A DNA stretch of 33,429 bases from Gemmatimonadota bacterium. GTDB lineage: Bacteria > Gemmatimonadota > Gemmatimonadetes > Gemmatimonadales > GWC2-71-9. Position 1 is the stretch's first letter. Each line of letters starts with the position of its first letter. The position numbers were made by a program, and so were the translations under genes. Location: assembly GCA_009692115.1 (NCBI GenBank), contig SHZU01000015.1, positions 1-33,429 on the forward strand, written 5' to 3'. The notes under the pieces were generated by a model that did no database searches, was not told the DNA's origin, and saw only the letters and a list, made by a program, of their open reading frames with translations. Positions 1 through 8,678 of this stretch are shown one piece after another.

Positions 1-202
1 TCAGATCGATGCCGGCGGAAAACGAATGGCCCTCACCCGAGACGACGACGACCCGAACCTCCGGATCGTCCTCGAGGGCCACCCCGACGGCCTTGAGCTC
101 CCGCCACATCTCGAGCGACTGGGCATTCCGTTTGTCTGGCCGGTTGAGCCGGAGCCGGACGACGTGACCCTGCCGCTCGAGCAGGAGGGTCTGGTAGCTC
201 AC
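1..202 (-). CDS. Enoyl-CoA hydratase/isomerase (crotonase) family, N-terminal part only
   Basis: The gene reads off the left edge, so only the first 67 codons are present. The start is GTG at 202-200. It overlaps the TGA of the upstream amidohydrolase (201-199) in a GTGA junction, which points to translational coupling. The translation opens VSYQTLLLERQGHVVRLRLN, followed by RPDKRNAQS and then VVVVSGEGHSFSAGIDL. The blocks LNRPDKRNA and FSAGIDL are hallmarks of the crotonase fold: the first CoA-binding strand-turn and the start of the oxyanion-hole segment. Members hydrate or isomerise acyl-CoA thioesters in the cytoplasm. Substrate and exact reaction cannot be told from this fragment. The family call is firm because both N-terminal signature blocks are present at the usual spacing. 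Confidence 0.85.
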   Translation of the reverse strand, partial: MSYQTLLLERQGHVVRLRLNRPDKRNAQSLEMWRELKAVGVALEDDPEVRVVVVSGEGHSFSAGIDL

Positions 203-1605
203 CGGGCCCCGATCTGCCCCCGCACCGCCGCGATCATCTTGACGGGGTCGAACCCGAGGCCCTCGCGGAAGACGAGTTCGACGTTCTTGATGTCGGCGAT
301 CCGGGTCGCGGGATTGCCGGTCACCAACACCAGATCGGCCACCTTGCCGACGGCCACCGAGCCGGTCTGGTCGAAAATACCTAACGCCTTGGCGCCGTTC
401 GAGGAACCGATTTGAATGGCCTCGAGCGGGGTAAAGCCGGCCTCGACCAAGAGCTCGAGGTTCCGCTGGTTGCCGTAGCCGAACAAGGCCCCGCCGTTGC
501 CGGTCGGGTCGACGCCGGAGCCGAGCAGTCCGCCGGCCCGCGCAAATGCCAACTCGTATTTCATACCGGTCTTGAAGATCTCGAGCGGAATCCCGCCGTT
601 GCTCTCGGCAATCCGGGCCCGGGAGGTCAGGTACTCGGTCCGGGCGTCGGGCGACATGGCGTCGAGGACCCGTTGTTCGAGCGGCGGGCGGTTGGCCACG
701 AACAGTTCATACACCACCAACGTCGAGGTCAGGGCCACGTTCCGGCCGATCATGTCCTTGAAGGTGGCCATGACTTCGGGCCCGTTCACATCGAGGCCGA
801 CATAGCTCTGCATCATGTTCGGCGAGCACTGGTCGGGGGTGCGGGTCTTGTCGTAGTCGGAGTTGGCGAAAAGCCCGTGTTCAAGCGCGTCCATGCCGAG
901 TGCCACGGCTTCGCGATAGGGCACGGAGCAGAGGTGGCCCGTGAACTTGATCCCGCGCTTGTGGCCCTCGTCGATGGCCGCTTTCATAGCGGCCCGGCTG
1001 ACGCCAGTATAGAACTTGAGCCAGGACACGCCTTCTTGGGCCCAATAGGCCACGACACGGCGAGCTTCGTCCTCGTCCTTGAGCCCGACCATCGTGCTGC
1101 CGAGTCCGTTCCCTGGGCCGGTCAGATAGGGCCCGGTGATGAACAACCGGGGACCGGGAAACTGGCCGCCCTCAATGGCGCGCCGGAGATTGAGCTCGGC
1201 GTACGGGTTATTGGCGCCGGTGGTCCGGATCGTGGTGACCCCGCTGGCCAGGTACAGCAGTGGCGCCGAGAAGCTCGACTGGACCGCCCGGCCTGAGGTG
1301 GTGTAGTAGCTGTGGTCGTGGAGGCCGACCATCCCGGGCAGCAGCGACTTGCCGGTGCCGTCGATGATCCGGGCCCCGGCCGGTGCGGCGCCGGTCCCGA
1401 TCGAGGCAATCTTGCCCCCTGAAATCACCACCGTCCGGCCTTCGACCGGCGCGCCACCGACGCCGTCGATGACCCGGACGTTGGTAATCGCGACGATGGG
1501 GGCATCGACGGCCACGAATTGGGCCACCTGGGGCGACCGCTGGGCGGCGGCCATGGCGGTCGAGGACAAGGCAACGGCGGCGAGTGCAAACAGGGTTTTC
1601 GGCAT
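199..1605 (-). CDS. Exported amidohydrolase (imidazolonepropionase/prolidase-like)
   Basis: 468 aa with an N-terminal Sec signal (hydrophobic FALAAVALSSTAMAAA, cleavage near residue 21), so it acts in the periplasm or outside. The metal-dependent hydrolase pattern is complete: HxH at H96/H98 in GLHDHSYY, the carboxylatable lysine region WLKFYTG (K197), H224 in FTGHLCS, H243 in LEHGL and D366 in GSGVDPTG. The C-terminal block KVADLVLVTGNP is the usual return to the small beta domain. The family hydrolyses C-N bonds in cyclic imides, amides or X-Pro-type peptides; substrate is unknown here. The ATG at 1605 is preceded by AAAGGAG at good spacing, which fixes the start. It is the first gene of a coupled pair with the crotonase and is divergent from the DUF454 gene. 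H96/H98 are followed by Y rather than the commoner hydrophobic/glycine context, but nothing essential seems missing. Confidence 0.9.
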   Translation of the reverse strand: MPKTLFALAAVALSSTAMAAAQRSPQVAQFVAVDAPIVAITNVRVIDGVGGAPVEGRTVVISGGKIASIGTGAAPAGARIIDGTGKSLLPGMVGLHDHSYYTTSGRAVQSSFSAPLLYLASGVTTIRTTGANNPYAELNLRRAIEGGQFPGPRLFITGPYLTGPGNGLGSTMVGLKDEDEARRVVAYWAQEGVSWLKFYTGVSRAAMKAAIDEGHKRGIKFTGHLCSVPYREAVALGMDALEHGLFANSDYDKTRTPDQCSPNMMQSYVGLDVNGPEVMATFKDMIGRNVALTSTLVVYELFVANRPPLEQRVLDAMSPDARTEYLTSRARIAESNGGIPLEIFKTGMKYELAFARAGGLLGSGVDPTGNGGALFGYGNQRNLELLVEAGFTPLEAIQIGSSNGAKALGIFDQTGSVAVGKVADLVLVTGNPATRIADIKNVELVFREGLGFDPVKMIAAVRGQIGAR

Positions 1606-1678
1606 GAGGCAAGGCTCCTTTGGGGCCCGGGGGCGAACGATTATACTGGACCGACGGAACAGCTAACGAGGATCGAAC

Positions 1679-2070
1679 GTGGCGGACGAGCAATTGGCAC
1701 TGGCATCATCCCGAGGGGCCCGATGGGCCTACCTTGCCGCCGGCCACTCGTTCCTGGCCCTCGGGATTGTCGGTGCCTTCGTGCCGCTCCTGCCCACCAC
1801 GGTATTTCTGATTCTGGCCGCATCGTGCTACGCCCGGGCTTCCACCCGGTTCTACCACCGCCTGATGTCCCACCCAACCTTCGGTCCGATCGTCCGGGAC
1901 TGGCGCGAGCACCGGAGCATGACCGTCCGCGCGAAACGCCTTGCCCTCGCGATGATCGGGGTCACGTTTGCCCTGACCCTTTGGATCATCCCGCTGGTCT
2001 GGGTCCGGGTCCTTCACATCCTGATCGGGGCCGCGCTCGTCTTCTTCATCCTCCGGATCAAAACCCGGCC

Positions 2071-2074
<4 letters not shown>
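1679..2074 (+). CDS. DUF454 (YbaN-like) inner-membrane protein
   Basis: 131 aa, starting at GTG 1679 behind a GAGG-type ribosome site (AACGAGGATCGAAC). The sequence shows the DUF454 pattern. A first hydrophobic helix (about 17-38) runs into the conserved FVPLLPTTVFLILAA block, then CYARASTRFYHRLMSHPTFGPIVRDWREH, then two more hydrophobic helices (about 88-126). The family consists of small inner-membrane proteins of unknown biochemical role. Its length matches relatives. A lone TATACT at 1642-1647 is a possible -10 box with no convincing -35. The stop codon TAG (2072-2074) interlocks with the TAG of hslU on the other strand (2073-2071), so the two genes converge with no spacer at all. Confidence 0.85.
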
Positions 2075-3542
<1,468 letters not shown>

Positions 3543-3543
<1 letters not shown>

Positions 3544-4079
3544 CAGGCCGGCAATTCGAGGATCGAGAGCTTCTTGTTGGTGAAGACACAAATATCGGCC
3601 GCGATCTCGAGTGATCGCTGGACGATGGCCTTGGACGTCAGGGTTGGATCGGGCATCAACGCCCGGGCCGCGGCCAACGCATAGTTGCCACCCGACCCGA
3701 CGGCCAGCACGCCATCGTCCGGCTCGAACAACTCGCCCGACCCGCTCACCAGATAGCTCCGGTCAATATCGGCCACGACCAGCATCGCTTCGAGCCGCCG
3801 GAGGACCCGGTCGCTCCGCCAATCCTTGGCCAATTCCACCGACGCCCGGCCCAGGTTGCCGGGGTAGCGATCGAGCTTTTCCTCGAATTTTTCGAGCAAG
3901 GTGACGGCGTCGGCCACCGAGCCGGCAAATCCGGCCAGGACCCGGCCGCCCTTGAGAGCCCGGATCTTGTTGGCGGTGGCCTTCATGACCGTGTCGCCCA
4001 TGGTGACTTGGCCGTCGCCGCCTAACGCCACGCGCCCGTCTTTGCGGACGCAGAGAATGGTAGTGCCGTGAAACGCCAT
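3543..4079 (-). CDS. hslV: HslV, proteolytic subunit of HslUV
   Basis: 178 aa N-terminal-threonine peptidase that forms the double-ring core of the HslUV protease. The open MAFHG is a five-residue propeptide, and the mature enzyme would begin [18 protein letters not shown] with Thr6 as nucleophile. The conserved [13 protein letters not shown], the lysine region ANKIR and the [10 protein letters not shown] loop are all present. Length fits the family. The 1-base TGATG overlap with hslU implies coupled translation and balanced subunit synthesis. The gap to xerC upstream is 9 bases. The codon pair GCG TTA GGC within VALGG carries one of the dispersed CGTTAGGC octamers (4020-4027). Confidence 0.97.
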
Positions 4080-4088
4080 AACCGACTC

Positions 4089-5006
4089 CTAGCCCGCCCG
4101 AGGGTGGGCTTGTTTGTAAACGTCCTTGAGCCGCTGGACGCTGGTGTGGGTGTAGATCTGGGTGGTCGAGAGCGAGGCATGACCCAGCAGCTCCTGCACC
4201 GCCCGGAGATCGGCCCCGGCGTCCATCAGATGGGTCGCAAAGGTATGCCGAAGCGAGTGAACGCGCTGGCCCTCGATTCCCGCCCCCCGGTAGAGCCCAT
4301 GGATCCGGCGCTGGACGCTCCGGGGCGACAACCGCCGGCCCTTGGGCGACACGAACAACGGTCGCTTTTCGCCCGACTTGGCCCGGACCACGACCTCCCG
4401 GGCCTCGAGATAGGTCCGGAGGGCCTGCTCGGCCTTCCGGCCCACCGGGACGATTCGCTCTTTGCGGCCTTTGCCCCGGACCCGGATCTGGTTCGAGAGC
4501 AGGTCGAGGTCGGCCACGTCGGCGCCGGCCAACTCCGAGAGCCGAAGCCCGCTCGAATAGAATAACTCGATCATGGCGCCGTCGCGCACCGGGATGAACT
4601 CGCCGGTGGTCGCGGCCTTGGCGACACTGGCGAACAGGGCCTCGGTCTCTTCCTTCCGGAGGTGGGTCGGGAGGCGCTTTTCGATCTTCGGCACCCGGGC
4701 GGCCCGGGCCACGCCGTTGGTGATCCCGTGGTTCACTTGGAGGAACCGATAAAACGACCGGAGGGCCGAGAGGGCCCGGGCCGCCGAGCGCCGGGTCAAC
4801 TTCCGGCGGTCGAACTCGCCGAGAAAGCCCCGGAGGCCGAGCCGGTCGAGCGAGGTCCAGGTCCAGCCACCGCCGTAGTACTCGTCGGCAAAGGCGATGA
4901 AGGCCGTGAGGTCGCGCCGGTACGCCTTGACCGTGTGGGGCGACTGGTCGCGCTCCTTGGTCAGGTGCTCCAGATATTCCTCGAGGAACGCCGCGGGTGC
5001 GGTCAC
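4089..5006 (-). CDS. xerC: XerC-type tyrosine recombinase
   Basis: 305 aa site-specific recombinase that normally resolves chromosome dimers at dif with XerD. The N-terminal core-binding domain runs to about residue 100 (SPHTVKAYRRDLTAF; ARALSALRSFYRFL). The catalytic domain has every expected residue: R155 in SSGLRLSEL, K179 in RGKGRKER, H250 and R253 in VHSLRHTFATH, H276 in LLGHASLSTT, and the nucleophile Y285 in QIYTHTS. The start is GTG 5006, overlapping the trmFO stop by GTGA. XerC rather than XerD is inferred from the neighbours, since trmFO-xerC-hslV-hslU is a recurrent bacterial gene order; the motifs alone do not separate the two. Confidence 0.93.
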   Translation of the reverse strand: MTAPAAFLEEYLEHLTKERDQSPHTVKAYRRDLTAFIAFADEYYGGGWTWTSLDRLGLRGFLGEFDRRKLTRRSAARALSALRSFYRFLQVNHGITNGVARAARVPKIEKRLPTHLRKEETEALFASVAKAATTGEFIPVRDGAMIELFYSSGLRLSELAGADVADLDLLSNQIRVRGKGRKERIVPVGRKAEQALRTYLEAREVVVRAKSGEKRPLFVSPKGRRLSPRSVQRRIHGLYRGAGIEGQRVHSLRHTFATHLMDAGADLRAVQELLGHASLSTTQIYTHTSVQRLKDVYKQAHPRAG

Positions 5007-6328
5007 AGCGAGGCCCGCCAGGTCGCGAAATCGCGCTCGGCGCGTTCCACCAATTTGGCCCGGCGTTCGTGCTTGGGCGTCCCATCCGGCAGCGGCTCGA
5101 CCAAGCCGAAGTTGGCGTTCATCGGCTGGAAGTGCTTCGGATCCGCCTCGGCGAGGTACCGGTACAAGGCGCCGAGCATCGTGGTCGGCGGGGGTATCAC
5201 CGGGGGCCGCCCGGTCAGGGCCCGGTGGAGGTTGATCCCGGCCAGGATGCCGGTGCCTAACGATTCGGTGTAACCCTCGACCCCGGTCAGCTGGCCGGCA
5301 AAGAACGTGGTGCCCCGGGTGAGCCCCGGCCCCAGCGCCGCGGGGCTATTGATATAGGAGTTCCGGTGAATGCTCCCGAACCGGAAGAACTCGGCGGCGG
5401 CCAGGCCCGGGATCATCCGGAACACCCGCTGCTGTTCGGGGATCCGGAGCCGGGTCTGGAACCCGACCAAGTTCCACATCTGCGCCGCCTTGTCTTCCCG
5501 GCGGAGCTGGACGACGGCGTGGGGAATCCGGCCGGTCCGGGGATCGGGGAGCCCGACCGGCTTCATCGGACCGAACCGGAGGGTTTCGACCCCGCGCCGG
5601 GCCATTTCCTCGACCGGGAGGCAGCCTTCGAAGTAGGGGACTTTGTCGAACTCGTGGGCCGTGAACTGGTCGGCCTCGCCTAACGCCTTCAGGAAAGCCT
5701 CGTACTCCGGCTTGGTCATCGGCGCGTTGAGATAGTCGTCGCCGTCACCCTTGCCGTAGCGGGACATGGCATAGAGGATCGATTGGTCGAGGCTCTCGGC
5801 CGAGACGATCGGGGCAATCGCGTCATAGAACGCCAGTGACTCTTGGCCGAGCTCGGCGGCAATGGCGACGGCCAACTTCTCGGAGGTGAGCGGCCCGGTG
5901 GCGACGATGCCGGGCCGGGGCAGCTCCGTCGCCTCCTCGGCCACGACCCGGATGTTGGGATGGCTCCGGATCTGGTCGTCGATGGTTTGGGAAAAGACCT
6001 CCCGATCCACCACCAGCGCGCTTCCCCCCGGCACCCGAGCCTGATCGGCCGCGGTGAGGAGGATGCTCCCGAGCGAGCGAAGCTCCGCCTTGAGCAACCC
6101 GTGCGCGTTGGCCGTCTCCACCGACTTAAACGAGTTGCTACAGACCAATTCCGCGAGCCGTCCAGTCTGATGCGCCGCCGTCGGAACCGCAGGCCGCATC
6201 TCGAGCAGTGTCACCTCCACCCCCCGCTCCGCCAGCGCCCACGCCGCCTCCGCCCCCGCCAACCCACCCCCCACCACCGTGGCCGAGTGCCGAGTGCCGA
6301 GCGCCGAGTGCCGAGGACCGGGTGTCAT
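5003..6328 (-). CDS. trmFO: TrmFO, folate/FAD-dependent tRNA (uracil-54) methyltransferase
   Basis: 441 aa. The enzyme uses methylenetetrahydrofolate and reduced FAD to make ribothymidine at tRNA position 54. The FAD-binding motif VVGGGLAGAEAAWALAERG is at about 18-36. Both conserved cysteines are visible: C63 in ELVCSNSFKS and C236 in YFEGCLPVEEM. Other family blocks are ADQARVPGGSALVVDRE and LNAPMTKPEYEAF. The first 16 residues (MTPGPRHSALGTRHSA) are odd: they are encoded by a 7-bp tandem repeat, and relatives begin only a few residues before the FAD motif. ATG 6328 is favoured because a TACCTT box lies 7 nt upstream with no Shine-Dalgarno, as for leaderless mRNA. A GTG just before VGGG is the alternative start. 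It is first in the operon and overlaps xerC by 4 bases. Confidence 0.95.
   Translation of the reverse strand: MTPGPRHSALGTRHSATVVGGGLAGAEAAWALAERGVEVTLLEMRPAVPTAAHQTGRLAELVCSNSFKSVETANAHGLLKAELRSLGSILLTAADQARVPGGSALVVDREVFSQTIDDQIRSHPNIRVVAEEATELPRPGIVATGPLTSEKLAVAIAAELGQESLAFYDAIAPIVSAESLDQSILYAMSRYGKGDGDDYLNAPMTKPEYEAFLKALGEADQFTAHEFDKVPYFEGCLPVEEMARRGVETLRFGPMKPVGLPDPRTGRIPHAVVQLRREDKAAQMWNLVGFQTRLRIPEQQRVFRMIPGLAAAEFFRFGSIHRNSYINSPAALGPGLTRGTTFFAGQLTGVEGYTESLGTGILAGINLHRALTGRPPVIPPPTTMLGALYRYLAEADPKHFQPMNANFGLVEPLPDGTPKHERRAKLVERAERDFATWRASL
6282..6316. repeat. 7-bp tandem repeat (GCCGAGT)x5 inside the trmFO 5' end
   Basis: Five head-to-tail units: GCCGAGT, GCCGAGT, GCCGAGC, GCCGAGT, GCCGAGG. 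It lies within the first codons of trmFO. Seven is not a multiple of three, so each added unit shifts the frame. The same unit recurs, inverted relative to this copy, at 8122-8155. Confidence 0.9.
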
Positions 6329-6335
6329 GACGTAT

Positions 6336-6341
6336 AAGGTA
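6336..6341 (-). promoter_or_regulatory. Candidate -10 box for leaderless trmFO mRNA
   Basis: On the minus strand TACCTT is followed by exactly 7 nt and then the trmFO ATG (6328-6326). No purine-rich ribosome site precedes the ATG. The context GGGATTACCTT is shared with the aroC start (9865-9870). A -10 of TANNNT form this close to the start codon is the known layout of leaderless promoters. No clear -35 is seen. Confidence 0.5.
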
Positions 6342-6456
6342 ATCCCGGGCCTCGATCCCTCATCCTCGCGGGCATCCGGTTGGCCGGGTCGAGGGACCTG
6401 CGGCGGAATGGTTCAATTGGTGGATTTGTGGTTACGTCGCGTCGAACTGGAAGCCT

Positions 6457-6462
6457 TACCTT
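6457..6462 (+). promoter_or_regulatory. Candidate -10 box upstream of the toxin-antitoxin operon
   Basis: TACCTT followed by 7 nt and an ATG at 6470 that is in frame with the antitoxin gene. A transcript beginning here would either start translation at 6470, reading through the operator palindrome, or serve as leader to the ATG at 6533. No Shine-Dalgarno is seen before 6470. Confidence 0.4.
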
Positions 6463-6502
6463 AGGCGCCATGACATACCAAACGGCGGTTCCGGAGATTG
6501 AC

Positions 6503-6526
6503 AAGGTAGCTTCTAGAAGCTACCTT
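6503..6526. promoter_or_regulatory. 24-bp perfect palindrome, likely antitoxin operator
   Basis: The left arm AAGGTAGCTTCT (6503-6514) is followed directly by its exact reverse complement (6515-6526). Its right end is itself TACCTT (6521-6526), 6 nt before the antitoxin ATG at 6533. A dimer bound to the palindrome would therefore cover a -10 box of the leaderless type. Phd/YefM antitoxins autoregulate by binding palindromes in their own promoters, which fits this placement. The palindrome itself is certain; the operator role is inferred. Confidence 0.75.
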
Positions 6527-6532
6527 AGAGTC

Positions 6533-6823
6533 ATGCTAGCGGTTGGCCTGAAGACCCTGAAGAACAAACTGGCGGAATACGTCCGCCTCGTTGCGGCCGG
6601 CGAAGTGGTCCTGGTTACCGACCGGGAGCGGGTCGTCGCCGAACTCATCCCGCCCCGGGCTGGAAGGAGCGACATGGCACCCGACGCATTGTTGGCTGAC
6701 GCGGTCCGAAAGGGCTGGGTCACGGCACCCCTGATCGTCGGCCCGGCTCCGGCGGCCGGGCCTCCGGTGGCGCCCCTGGCCACGATTCTGTCCGAGCTTG
6801 ACTTAGACCGCGGCAACCGGTGA
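6533..6823 (+). CDS. Phd/YefM-type antitoxin
   Basis: 96 aa from ATG 6533. Residues 2-40 (LAVGLKTLKNKLAEYVRLVAAGE, then VVLVTDRERVVAELIPP) match the Phd/YefM DNA-binding and dimerisation fold: a short strand, an amphipathic helix, and the VxVTxxGRxVAxLxP hairpin, with DRER in place of the usual glycine. The C-terminal half, rich in proline and alanine and ending ILSELDLDRGNR, would be the flexible toxin-wrapping tail. Start 6533 is preferred because it lies 6 nt after TACCTT and directly after the operator. An in-frame ATG at 6470 would add 21 residues encoded by the palindrome and is less likely. The stop overlaps the toxin start by GTGA, the usual antitoxin-first arrangement. The products are expected to form a cytoplasmic complex. 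Confidence 0.88.
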   Translation: MLAVGLKTLKNKLAEYVRLVAAGEVVLVTDRERVVAELIPPRAGRSDMAPDALLADAVRKGWVTAPLIVGPAPAAGPPVAPLATILSELDLDRGNR

Positions 6824-7209
6824 TCTACCTCGACACCTCGGTGGCGCTGGCCCATCTCATGGCAGAGGATCGGCGGCCGCCGGAGTCGATCTGGAACGAA
6901 CCGCTCATCAGCAGCCGGTTACTCGAATACGAGGTCTGGAACCGACTCCACAGCCGGGGGCTCGGATCGTCCCATCGGGCGGCCGCCGAGGTGTTACTCG
7001 GGCGGCTGGCGTTCGTGGAGTTCCTTCGGCCGGTTTTGACTCGGGCTACCGAGGCCTTCCCCGCTCCGGTCCGCACCCTCGACGGACTCCACTTGGCCTC
7101 GATGGACTTCCTGGTCCGACAGGGCCAGCGAATCCGTTTGGCGAGCTACGACCAACGCTTGAATACGGCGGCCTTGAAGGCCGGCATCGAACTACATCCC
7201 CTTCAGTAA
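6820..7209 (+). CDS. PIN-domain toxin (VapC-like ribonuclease)
   Basis: 129 aa starting with GTG 6820 (VIYLDTSVALAHL). The PIN acidic active site is present: D5 in YLDTS, E36 in LLEYE, D88 in TLDGLHLA and D111 in SYDQRL. These residues coordinate Mg2+ or Mn2+ for RNA cleavage, and VapC-type toxins usually cut tRNA or rRNA. Length is typical. The start overlaps the antitoxin stop by 4 bases, so translation is coupled. Nothing visible in the gene suggests inactivation. The RNA target cannot be deduced from the sequence. Confidence 0.92.
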   Translation: MIYLDTSVALAHLMAEDRRPPESIWNEPLISSRLLEYEVWNRLHSRGLGSSHRAAAEVLLGRLAFVEFLRPVLTRATEAFPAPVRTLDGLHLASMDFLVRQGQRIRLASYDQRLNTAALKAGIELHPLQ

Positions 7210-7249
7210 ACGTCCGGGCGGGGCATGCGACGTGCAGGCCGACCACGAC

Positions 7250-8116
7250 ATGAAAGCCTACGTCCTAGCGACATTTGCATCGGTGACCGTGGCGGGCCTG
7301 GCGGCATGTGGCAGCATCAACCTGGTGGGGCCAGCCGCCGCAACCTGCTCGGCGACGCCGTATTTCACGGTCAGTCCGGTGGCCCTGTCGGATATCGAGA
7401 GGATCGTCGTGGTGGGCGGATTGGGTGCTCCGGGCCATACCTTGCCCACTGCTCACGCCGGATTCTACCTCGCGACCGAAGGGGCGGCCGTTCGCGCGCC
7501 CGGTCCAATCCAAATCATTGGGCTGCGGCGGGCCAGGCCTTGGGGACCAGTGGCCTGTCGAAGGCGTTGGGGCTGATGGGACTCGACTTCGGACTCCTCG
7601 ACACCAGGGTCACCAACGGGTACGTGGCCGACTGGCGCCATCCAGATCCGTCCCGCAATGCCGTCTGCGCCTGGGACAAATTTGAAGCGTCAGTTCAGGC
7701 CCAGTTGTTCAGCAAGCTGTCCGACCCGAGTCGCCCGGGCACCGTGGCCGCCGGTGAACCGCGGTGCGGCACCATGAAGGTTGATGTTGCCGGGACGCTC
7801 AAAGGTGTCTGGGCGTTGCCAACGGAAACCTCGCCGGTCGCGGGCAACGAAACGGCGTATATCACCCTGGCGAATTATCCCTATCGCGCGGGGGCCTGGA
7901 ACCGGCCGAGTGAATCGTCCGTTCGACCAAGTAACCAATGACGGGCAGATTTACTGTTACGGTCCCGACCTGCTGCGGCTGGAGGTGAGCTGGCTGATCA
8001 CGATGACGGGGCCAAGCGCACTCAATATCAGAAGGGTGGAGAATCGGGTGTCGACCACGTGCACCGACCCGTCGAGTACCTGGTCGATGGTGGGCGCGGT
8101 CAGCATGGTTCGGTAG
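7250..8116 (+). pseudogene. Decayed surface lipoprotein gene (two frame changes, internal loss)
   Basis: ATG 7250 begins MKAYVLATF and a lipobox ending GLAAC (Cys20), followed by a domain with GAPGHTLPTAHAGFYLA, which resembles the M23-like, non-catalytic region of secreted proteins. This frame closes at 7576. Homologous-looking coding continues in another frame from about 7530 (AAGQALGTSGLSKALGLMGLDFG through WALPTETSPVAGNETAYITLANYPYR, about 7895). It then returns to the first frame (GRVNRPFDQVTNDGQIYCYGPDLLRLEV to the stop at 8116). The jumps near 7510-7540 and 7895-7910 look like deletions, because the joins also shorten the protein. Either the gene is broken or the assembly has indels there. 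Function is unknown; it was probably an outer-membrane or surface lipoprotein. Confidence 0.65.
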
Positions 8117-8121
8117 ACTGG

Positions 8122-8155
8122 CTCGGCACTCGGGACTCGGCACTCGGCACTCGGC
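8122..8155. repeat. 7-bp tandem repeat (ACTCGGC)x5, second copy
   Basis: Five units read on the plus strand as (A)CTCGGC, ACTCGGG, ACTCGGC, ACTCGGC, ACTCGGC, the reverse complement of the GCCGAGT array at 6282-6316. It begins one base after the aroK stop codon (8159-8157) and fills the gap to the decayed lipoprotein gene. Confidence 0.9.
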
Positions 8156-8156
8156 G

Positions 8157-8678
8157 TTACGGCCAATCGGCTTGGGTGCGGGCGAGTTCGAGGACGGCGG
8201 CAGCGGCGGCTTGGGCGGTTTGTTGGGAGACGTCCACCGTCGCATGGGCCTTCCGGTACCAGGGGGCCCGCTCCGTCGCGAGGGTCTCAAGCCGGCGGAC
8301 TGGGTCGGCGGCCAGGAGCGGACGGAGGCGGGCCTCGGCCCCCAGTCGGGCAGCCGCCACGGCGGGGTCGACGGCGAGATGGATCACCCAGGCCCGATCC
8401 GCCACCTCGTCCAAGTTCCCCGGTTGGACCGCCCAGCCACCGCCTGGGGTAACTACATGGGGCGGCAGGCCTAACGATTGGAGCACGGCCAAGTGCTCCC
8501 GGGCCCGGAAGGTGGCTTCGCCCTCCTCCCCAAACAATTCGGCAATCGTCATCCCGGTGGCTCGTTCGATGATCGGGTCGATATCGGTACAATGGGTATC
8601 AAGCTGGTCGGCCACCAGGTGGCCGATGGTCGTTTTGCCGACGCCGGGCAAGCCGATCAGGATAAGATGTCGGGGCAT
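8157..8678 (-). CDS. aroK: Shikimate kinase
   Basis: 173 aa. It phosphorylates shikimate at the 3-hydroxyl with ATP, a late step towards chorismate and aromatic amino acids. The P-loop GLPGVGKTT is at 9-17. The shikimate-binding acidic pair is D32/D34 (TDID), the binding arginine is R58 in FRAREHLAVL, the GGG loop is at 79-81 (VTPGGGWAV), the lid arginine is in RLRPLL (R119), and the final binding block is RAPWYRKA (138-144). Length is normal. The ATG (8678-8676) shares its A with the aroC stop (TAATG), so the two shikimate-pathway genes are translationally coupled. Confidence 0.95.
   Translation of the reverse strand: MPRHLILIGLPGVGKTTIGHLVADQLDTHCTDIDPIIERATGMTIAELFGEEGEATFRAREHLAVLQSLGLPPHVVTPGGGWAVQPGNLDEVADRAWVIHLAVDPAVAAARLGAEARLRPLLAADPVRRLETLATERAPWYRKAHATVDVSQQTAQAAAAAVLELARTQADWP

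Noticed and set aside
3544-3591. Upstream start of hslU at 3591
   Set aside because: It would overlap hslV by 49 bases and add 16 non-conserved residues. The TGATG junction at 3543 is the natural start.
6282-8155. GCCGAGT arrays as a CRISPR
   Set aside because: Units are 7 bp, head to tail with no spacers, and no cas genes are present.
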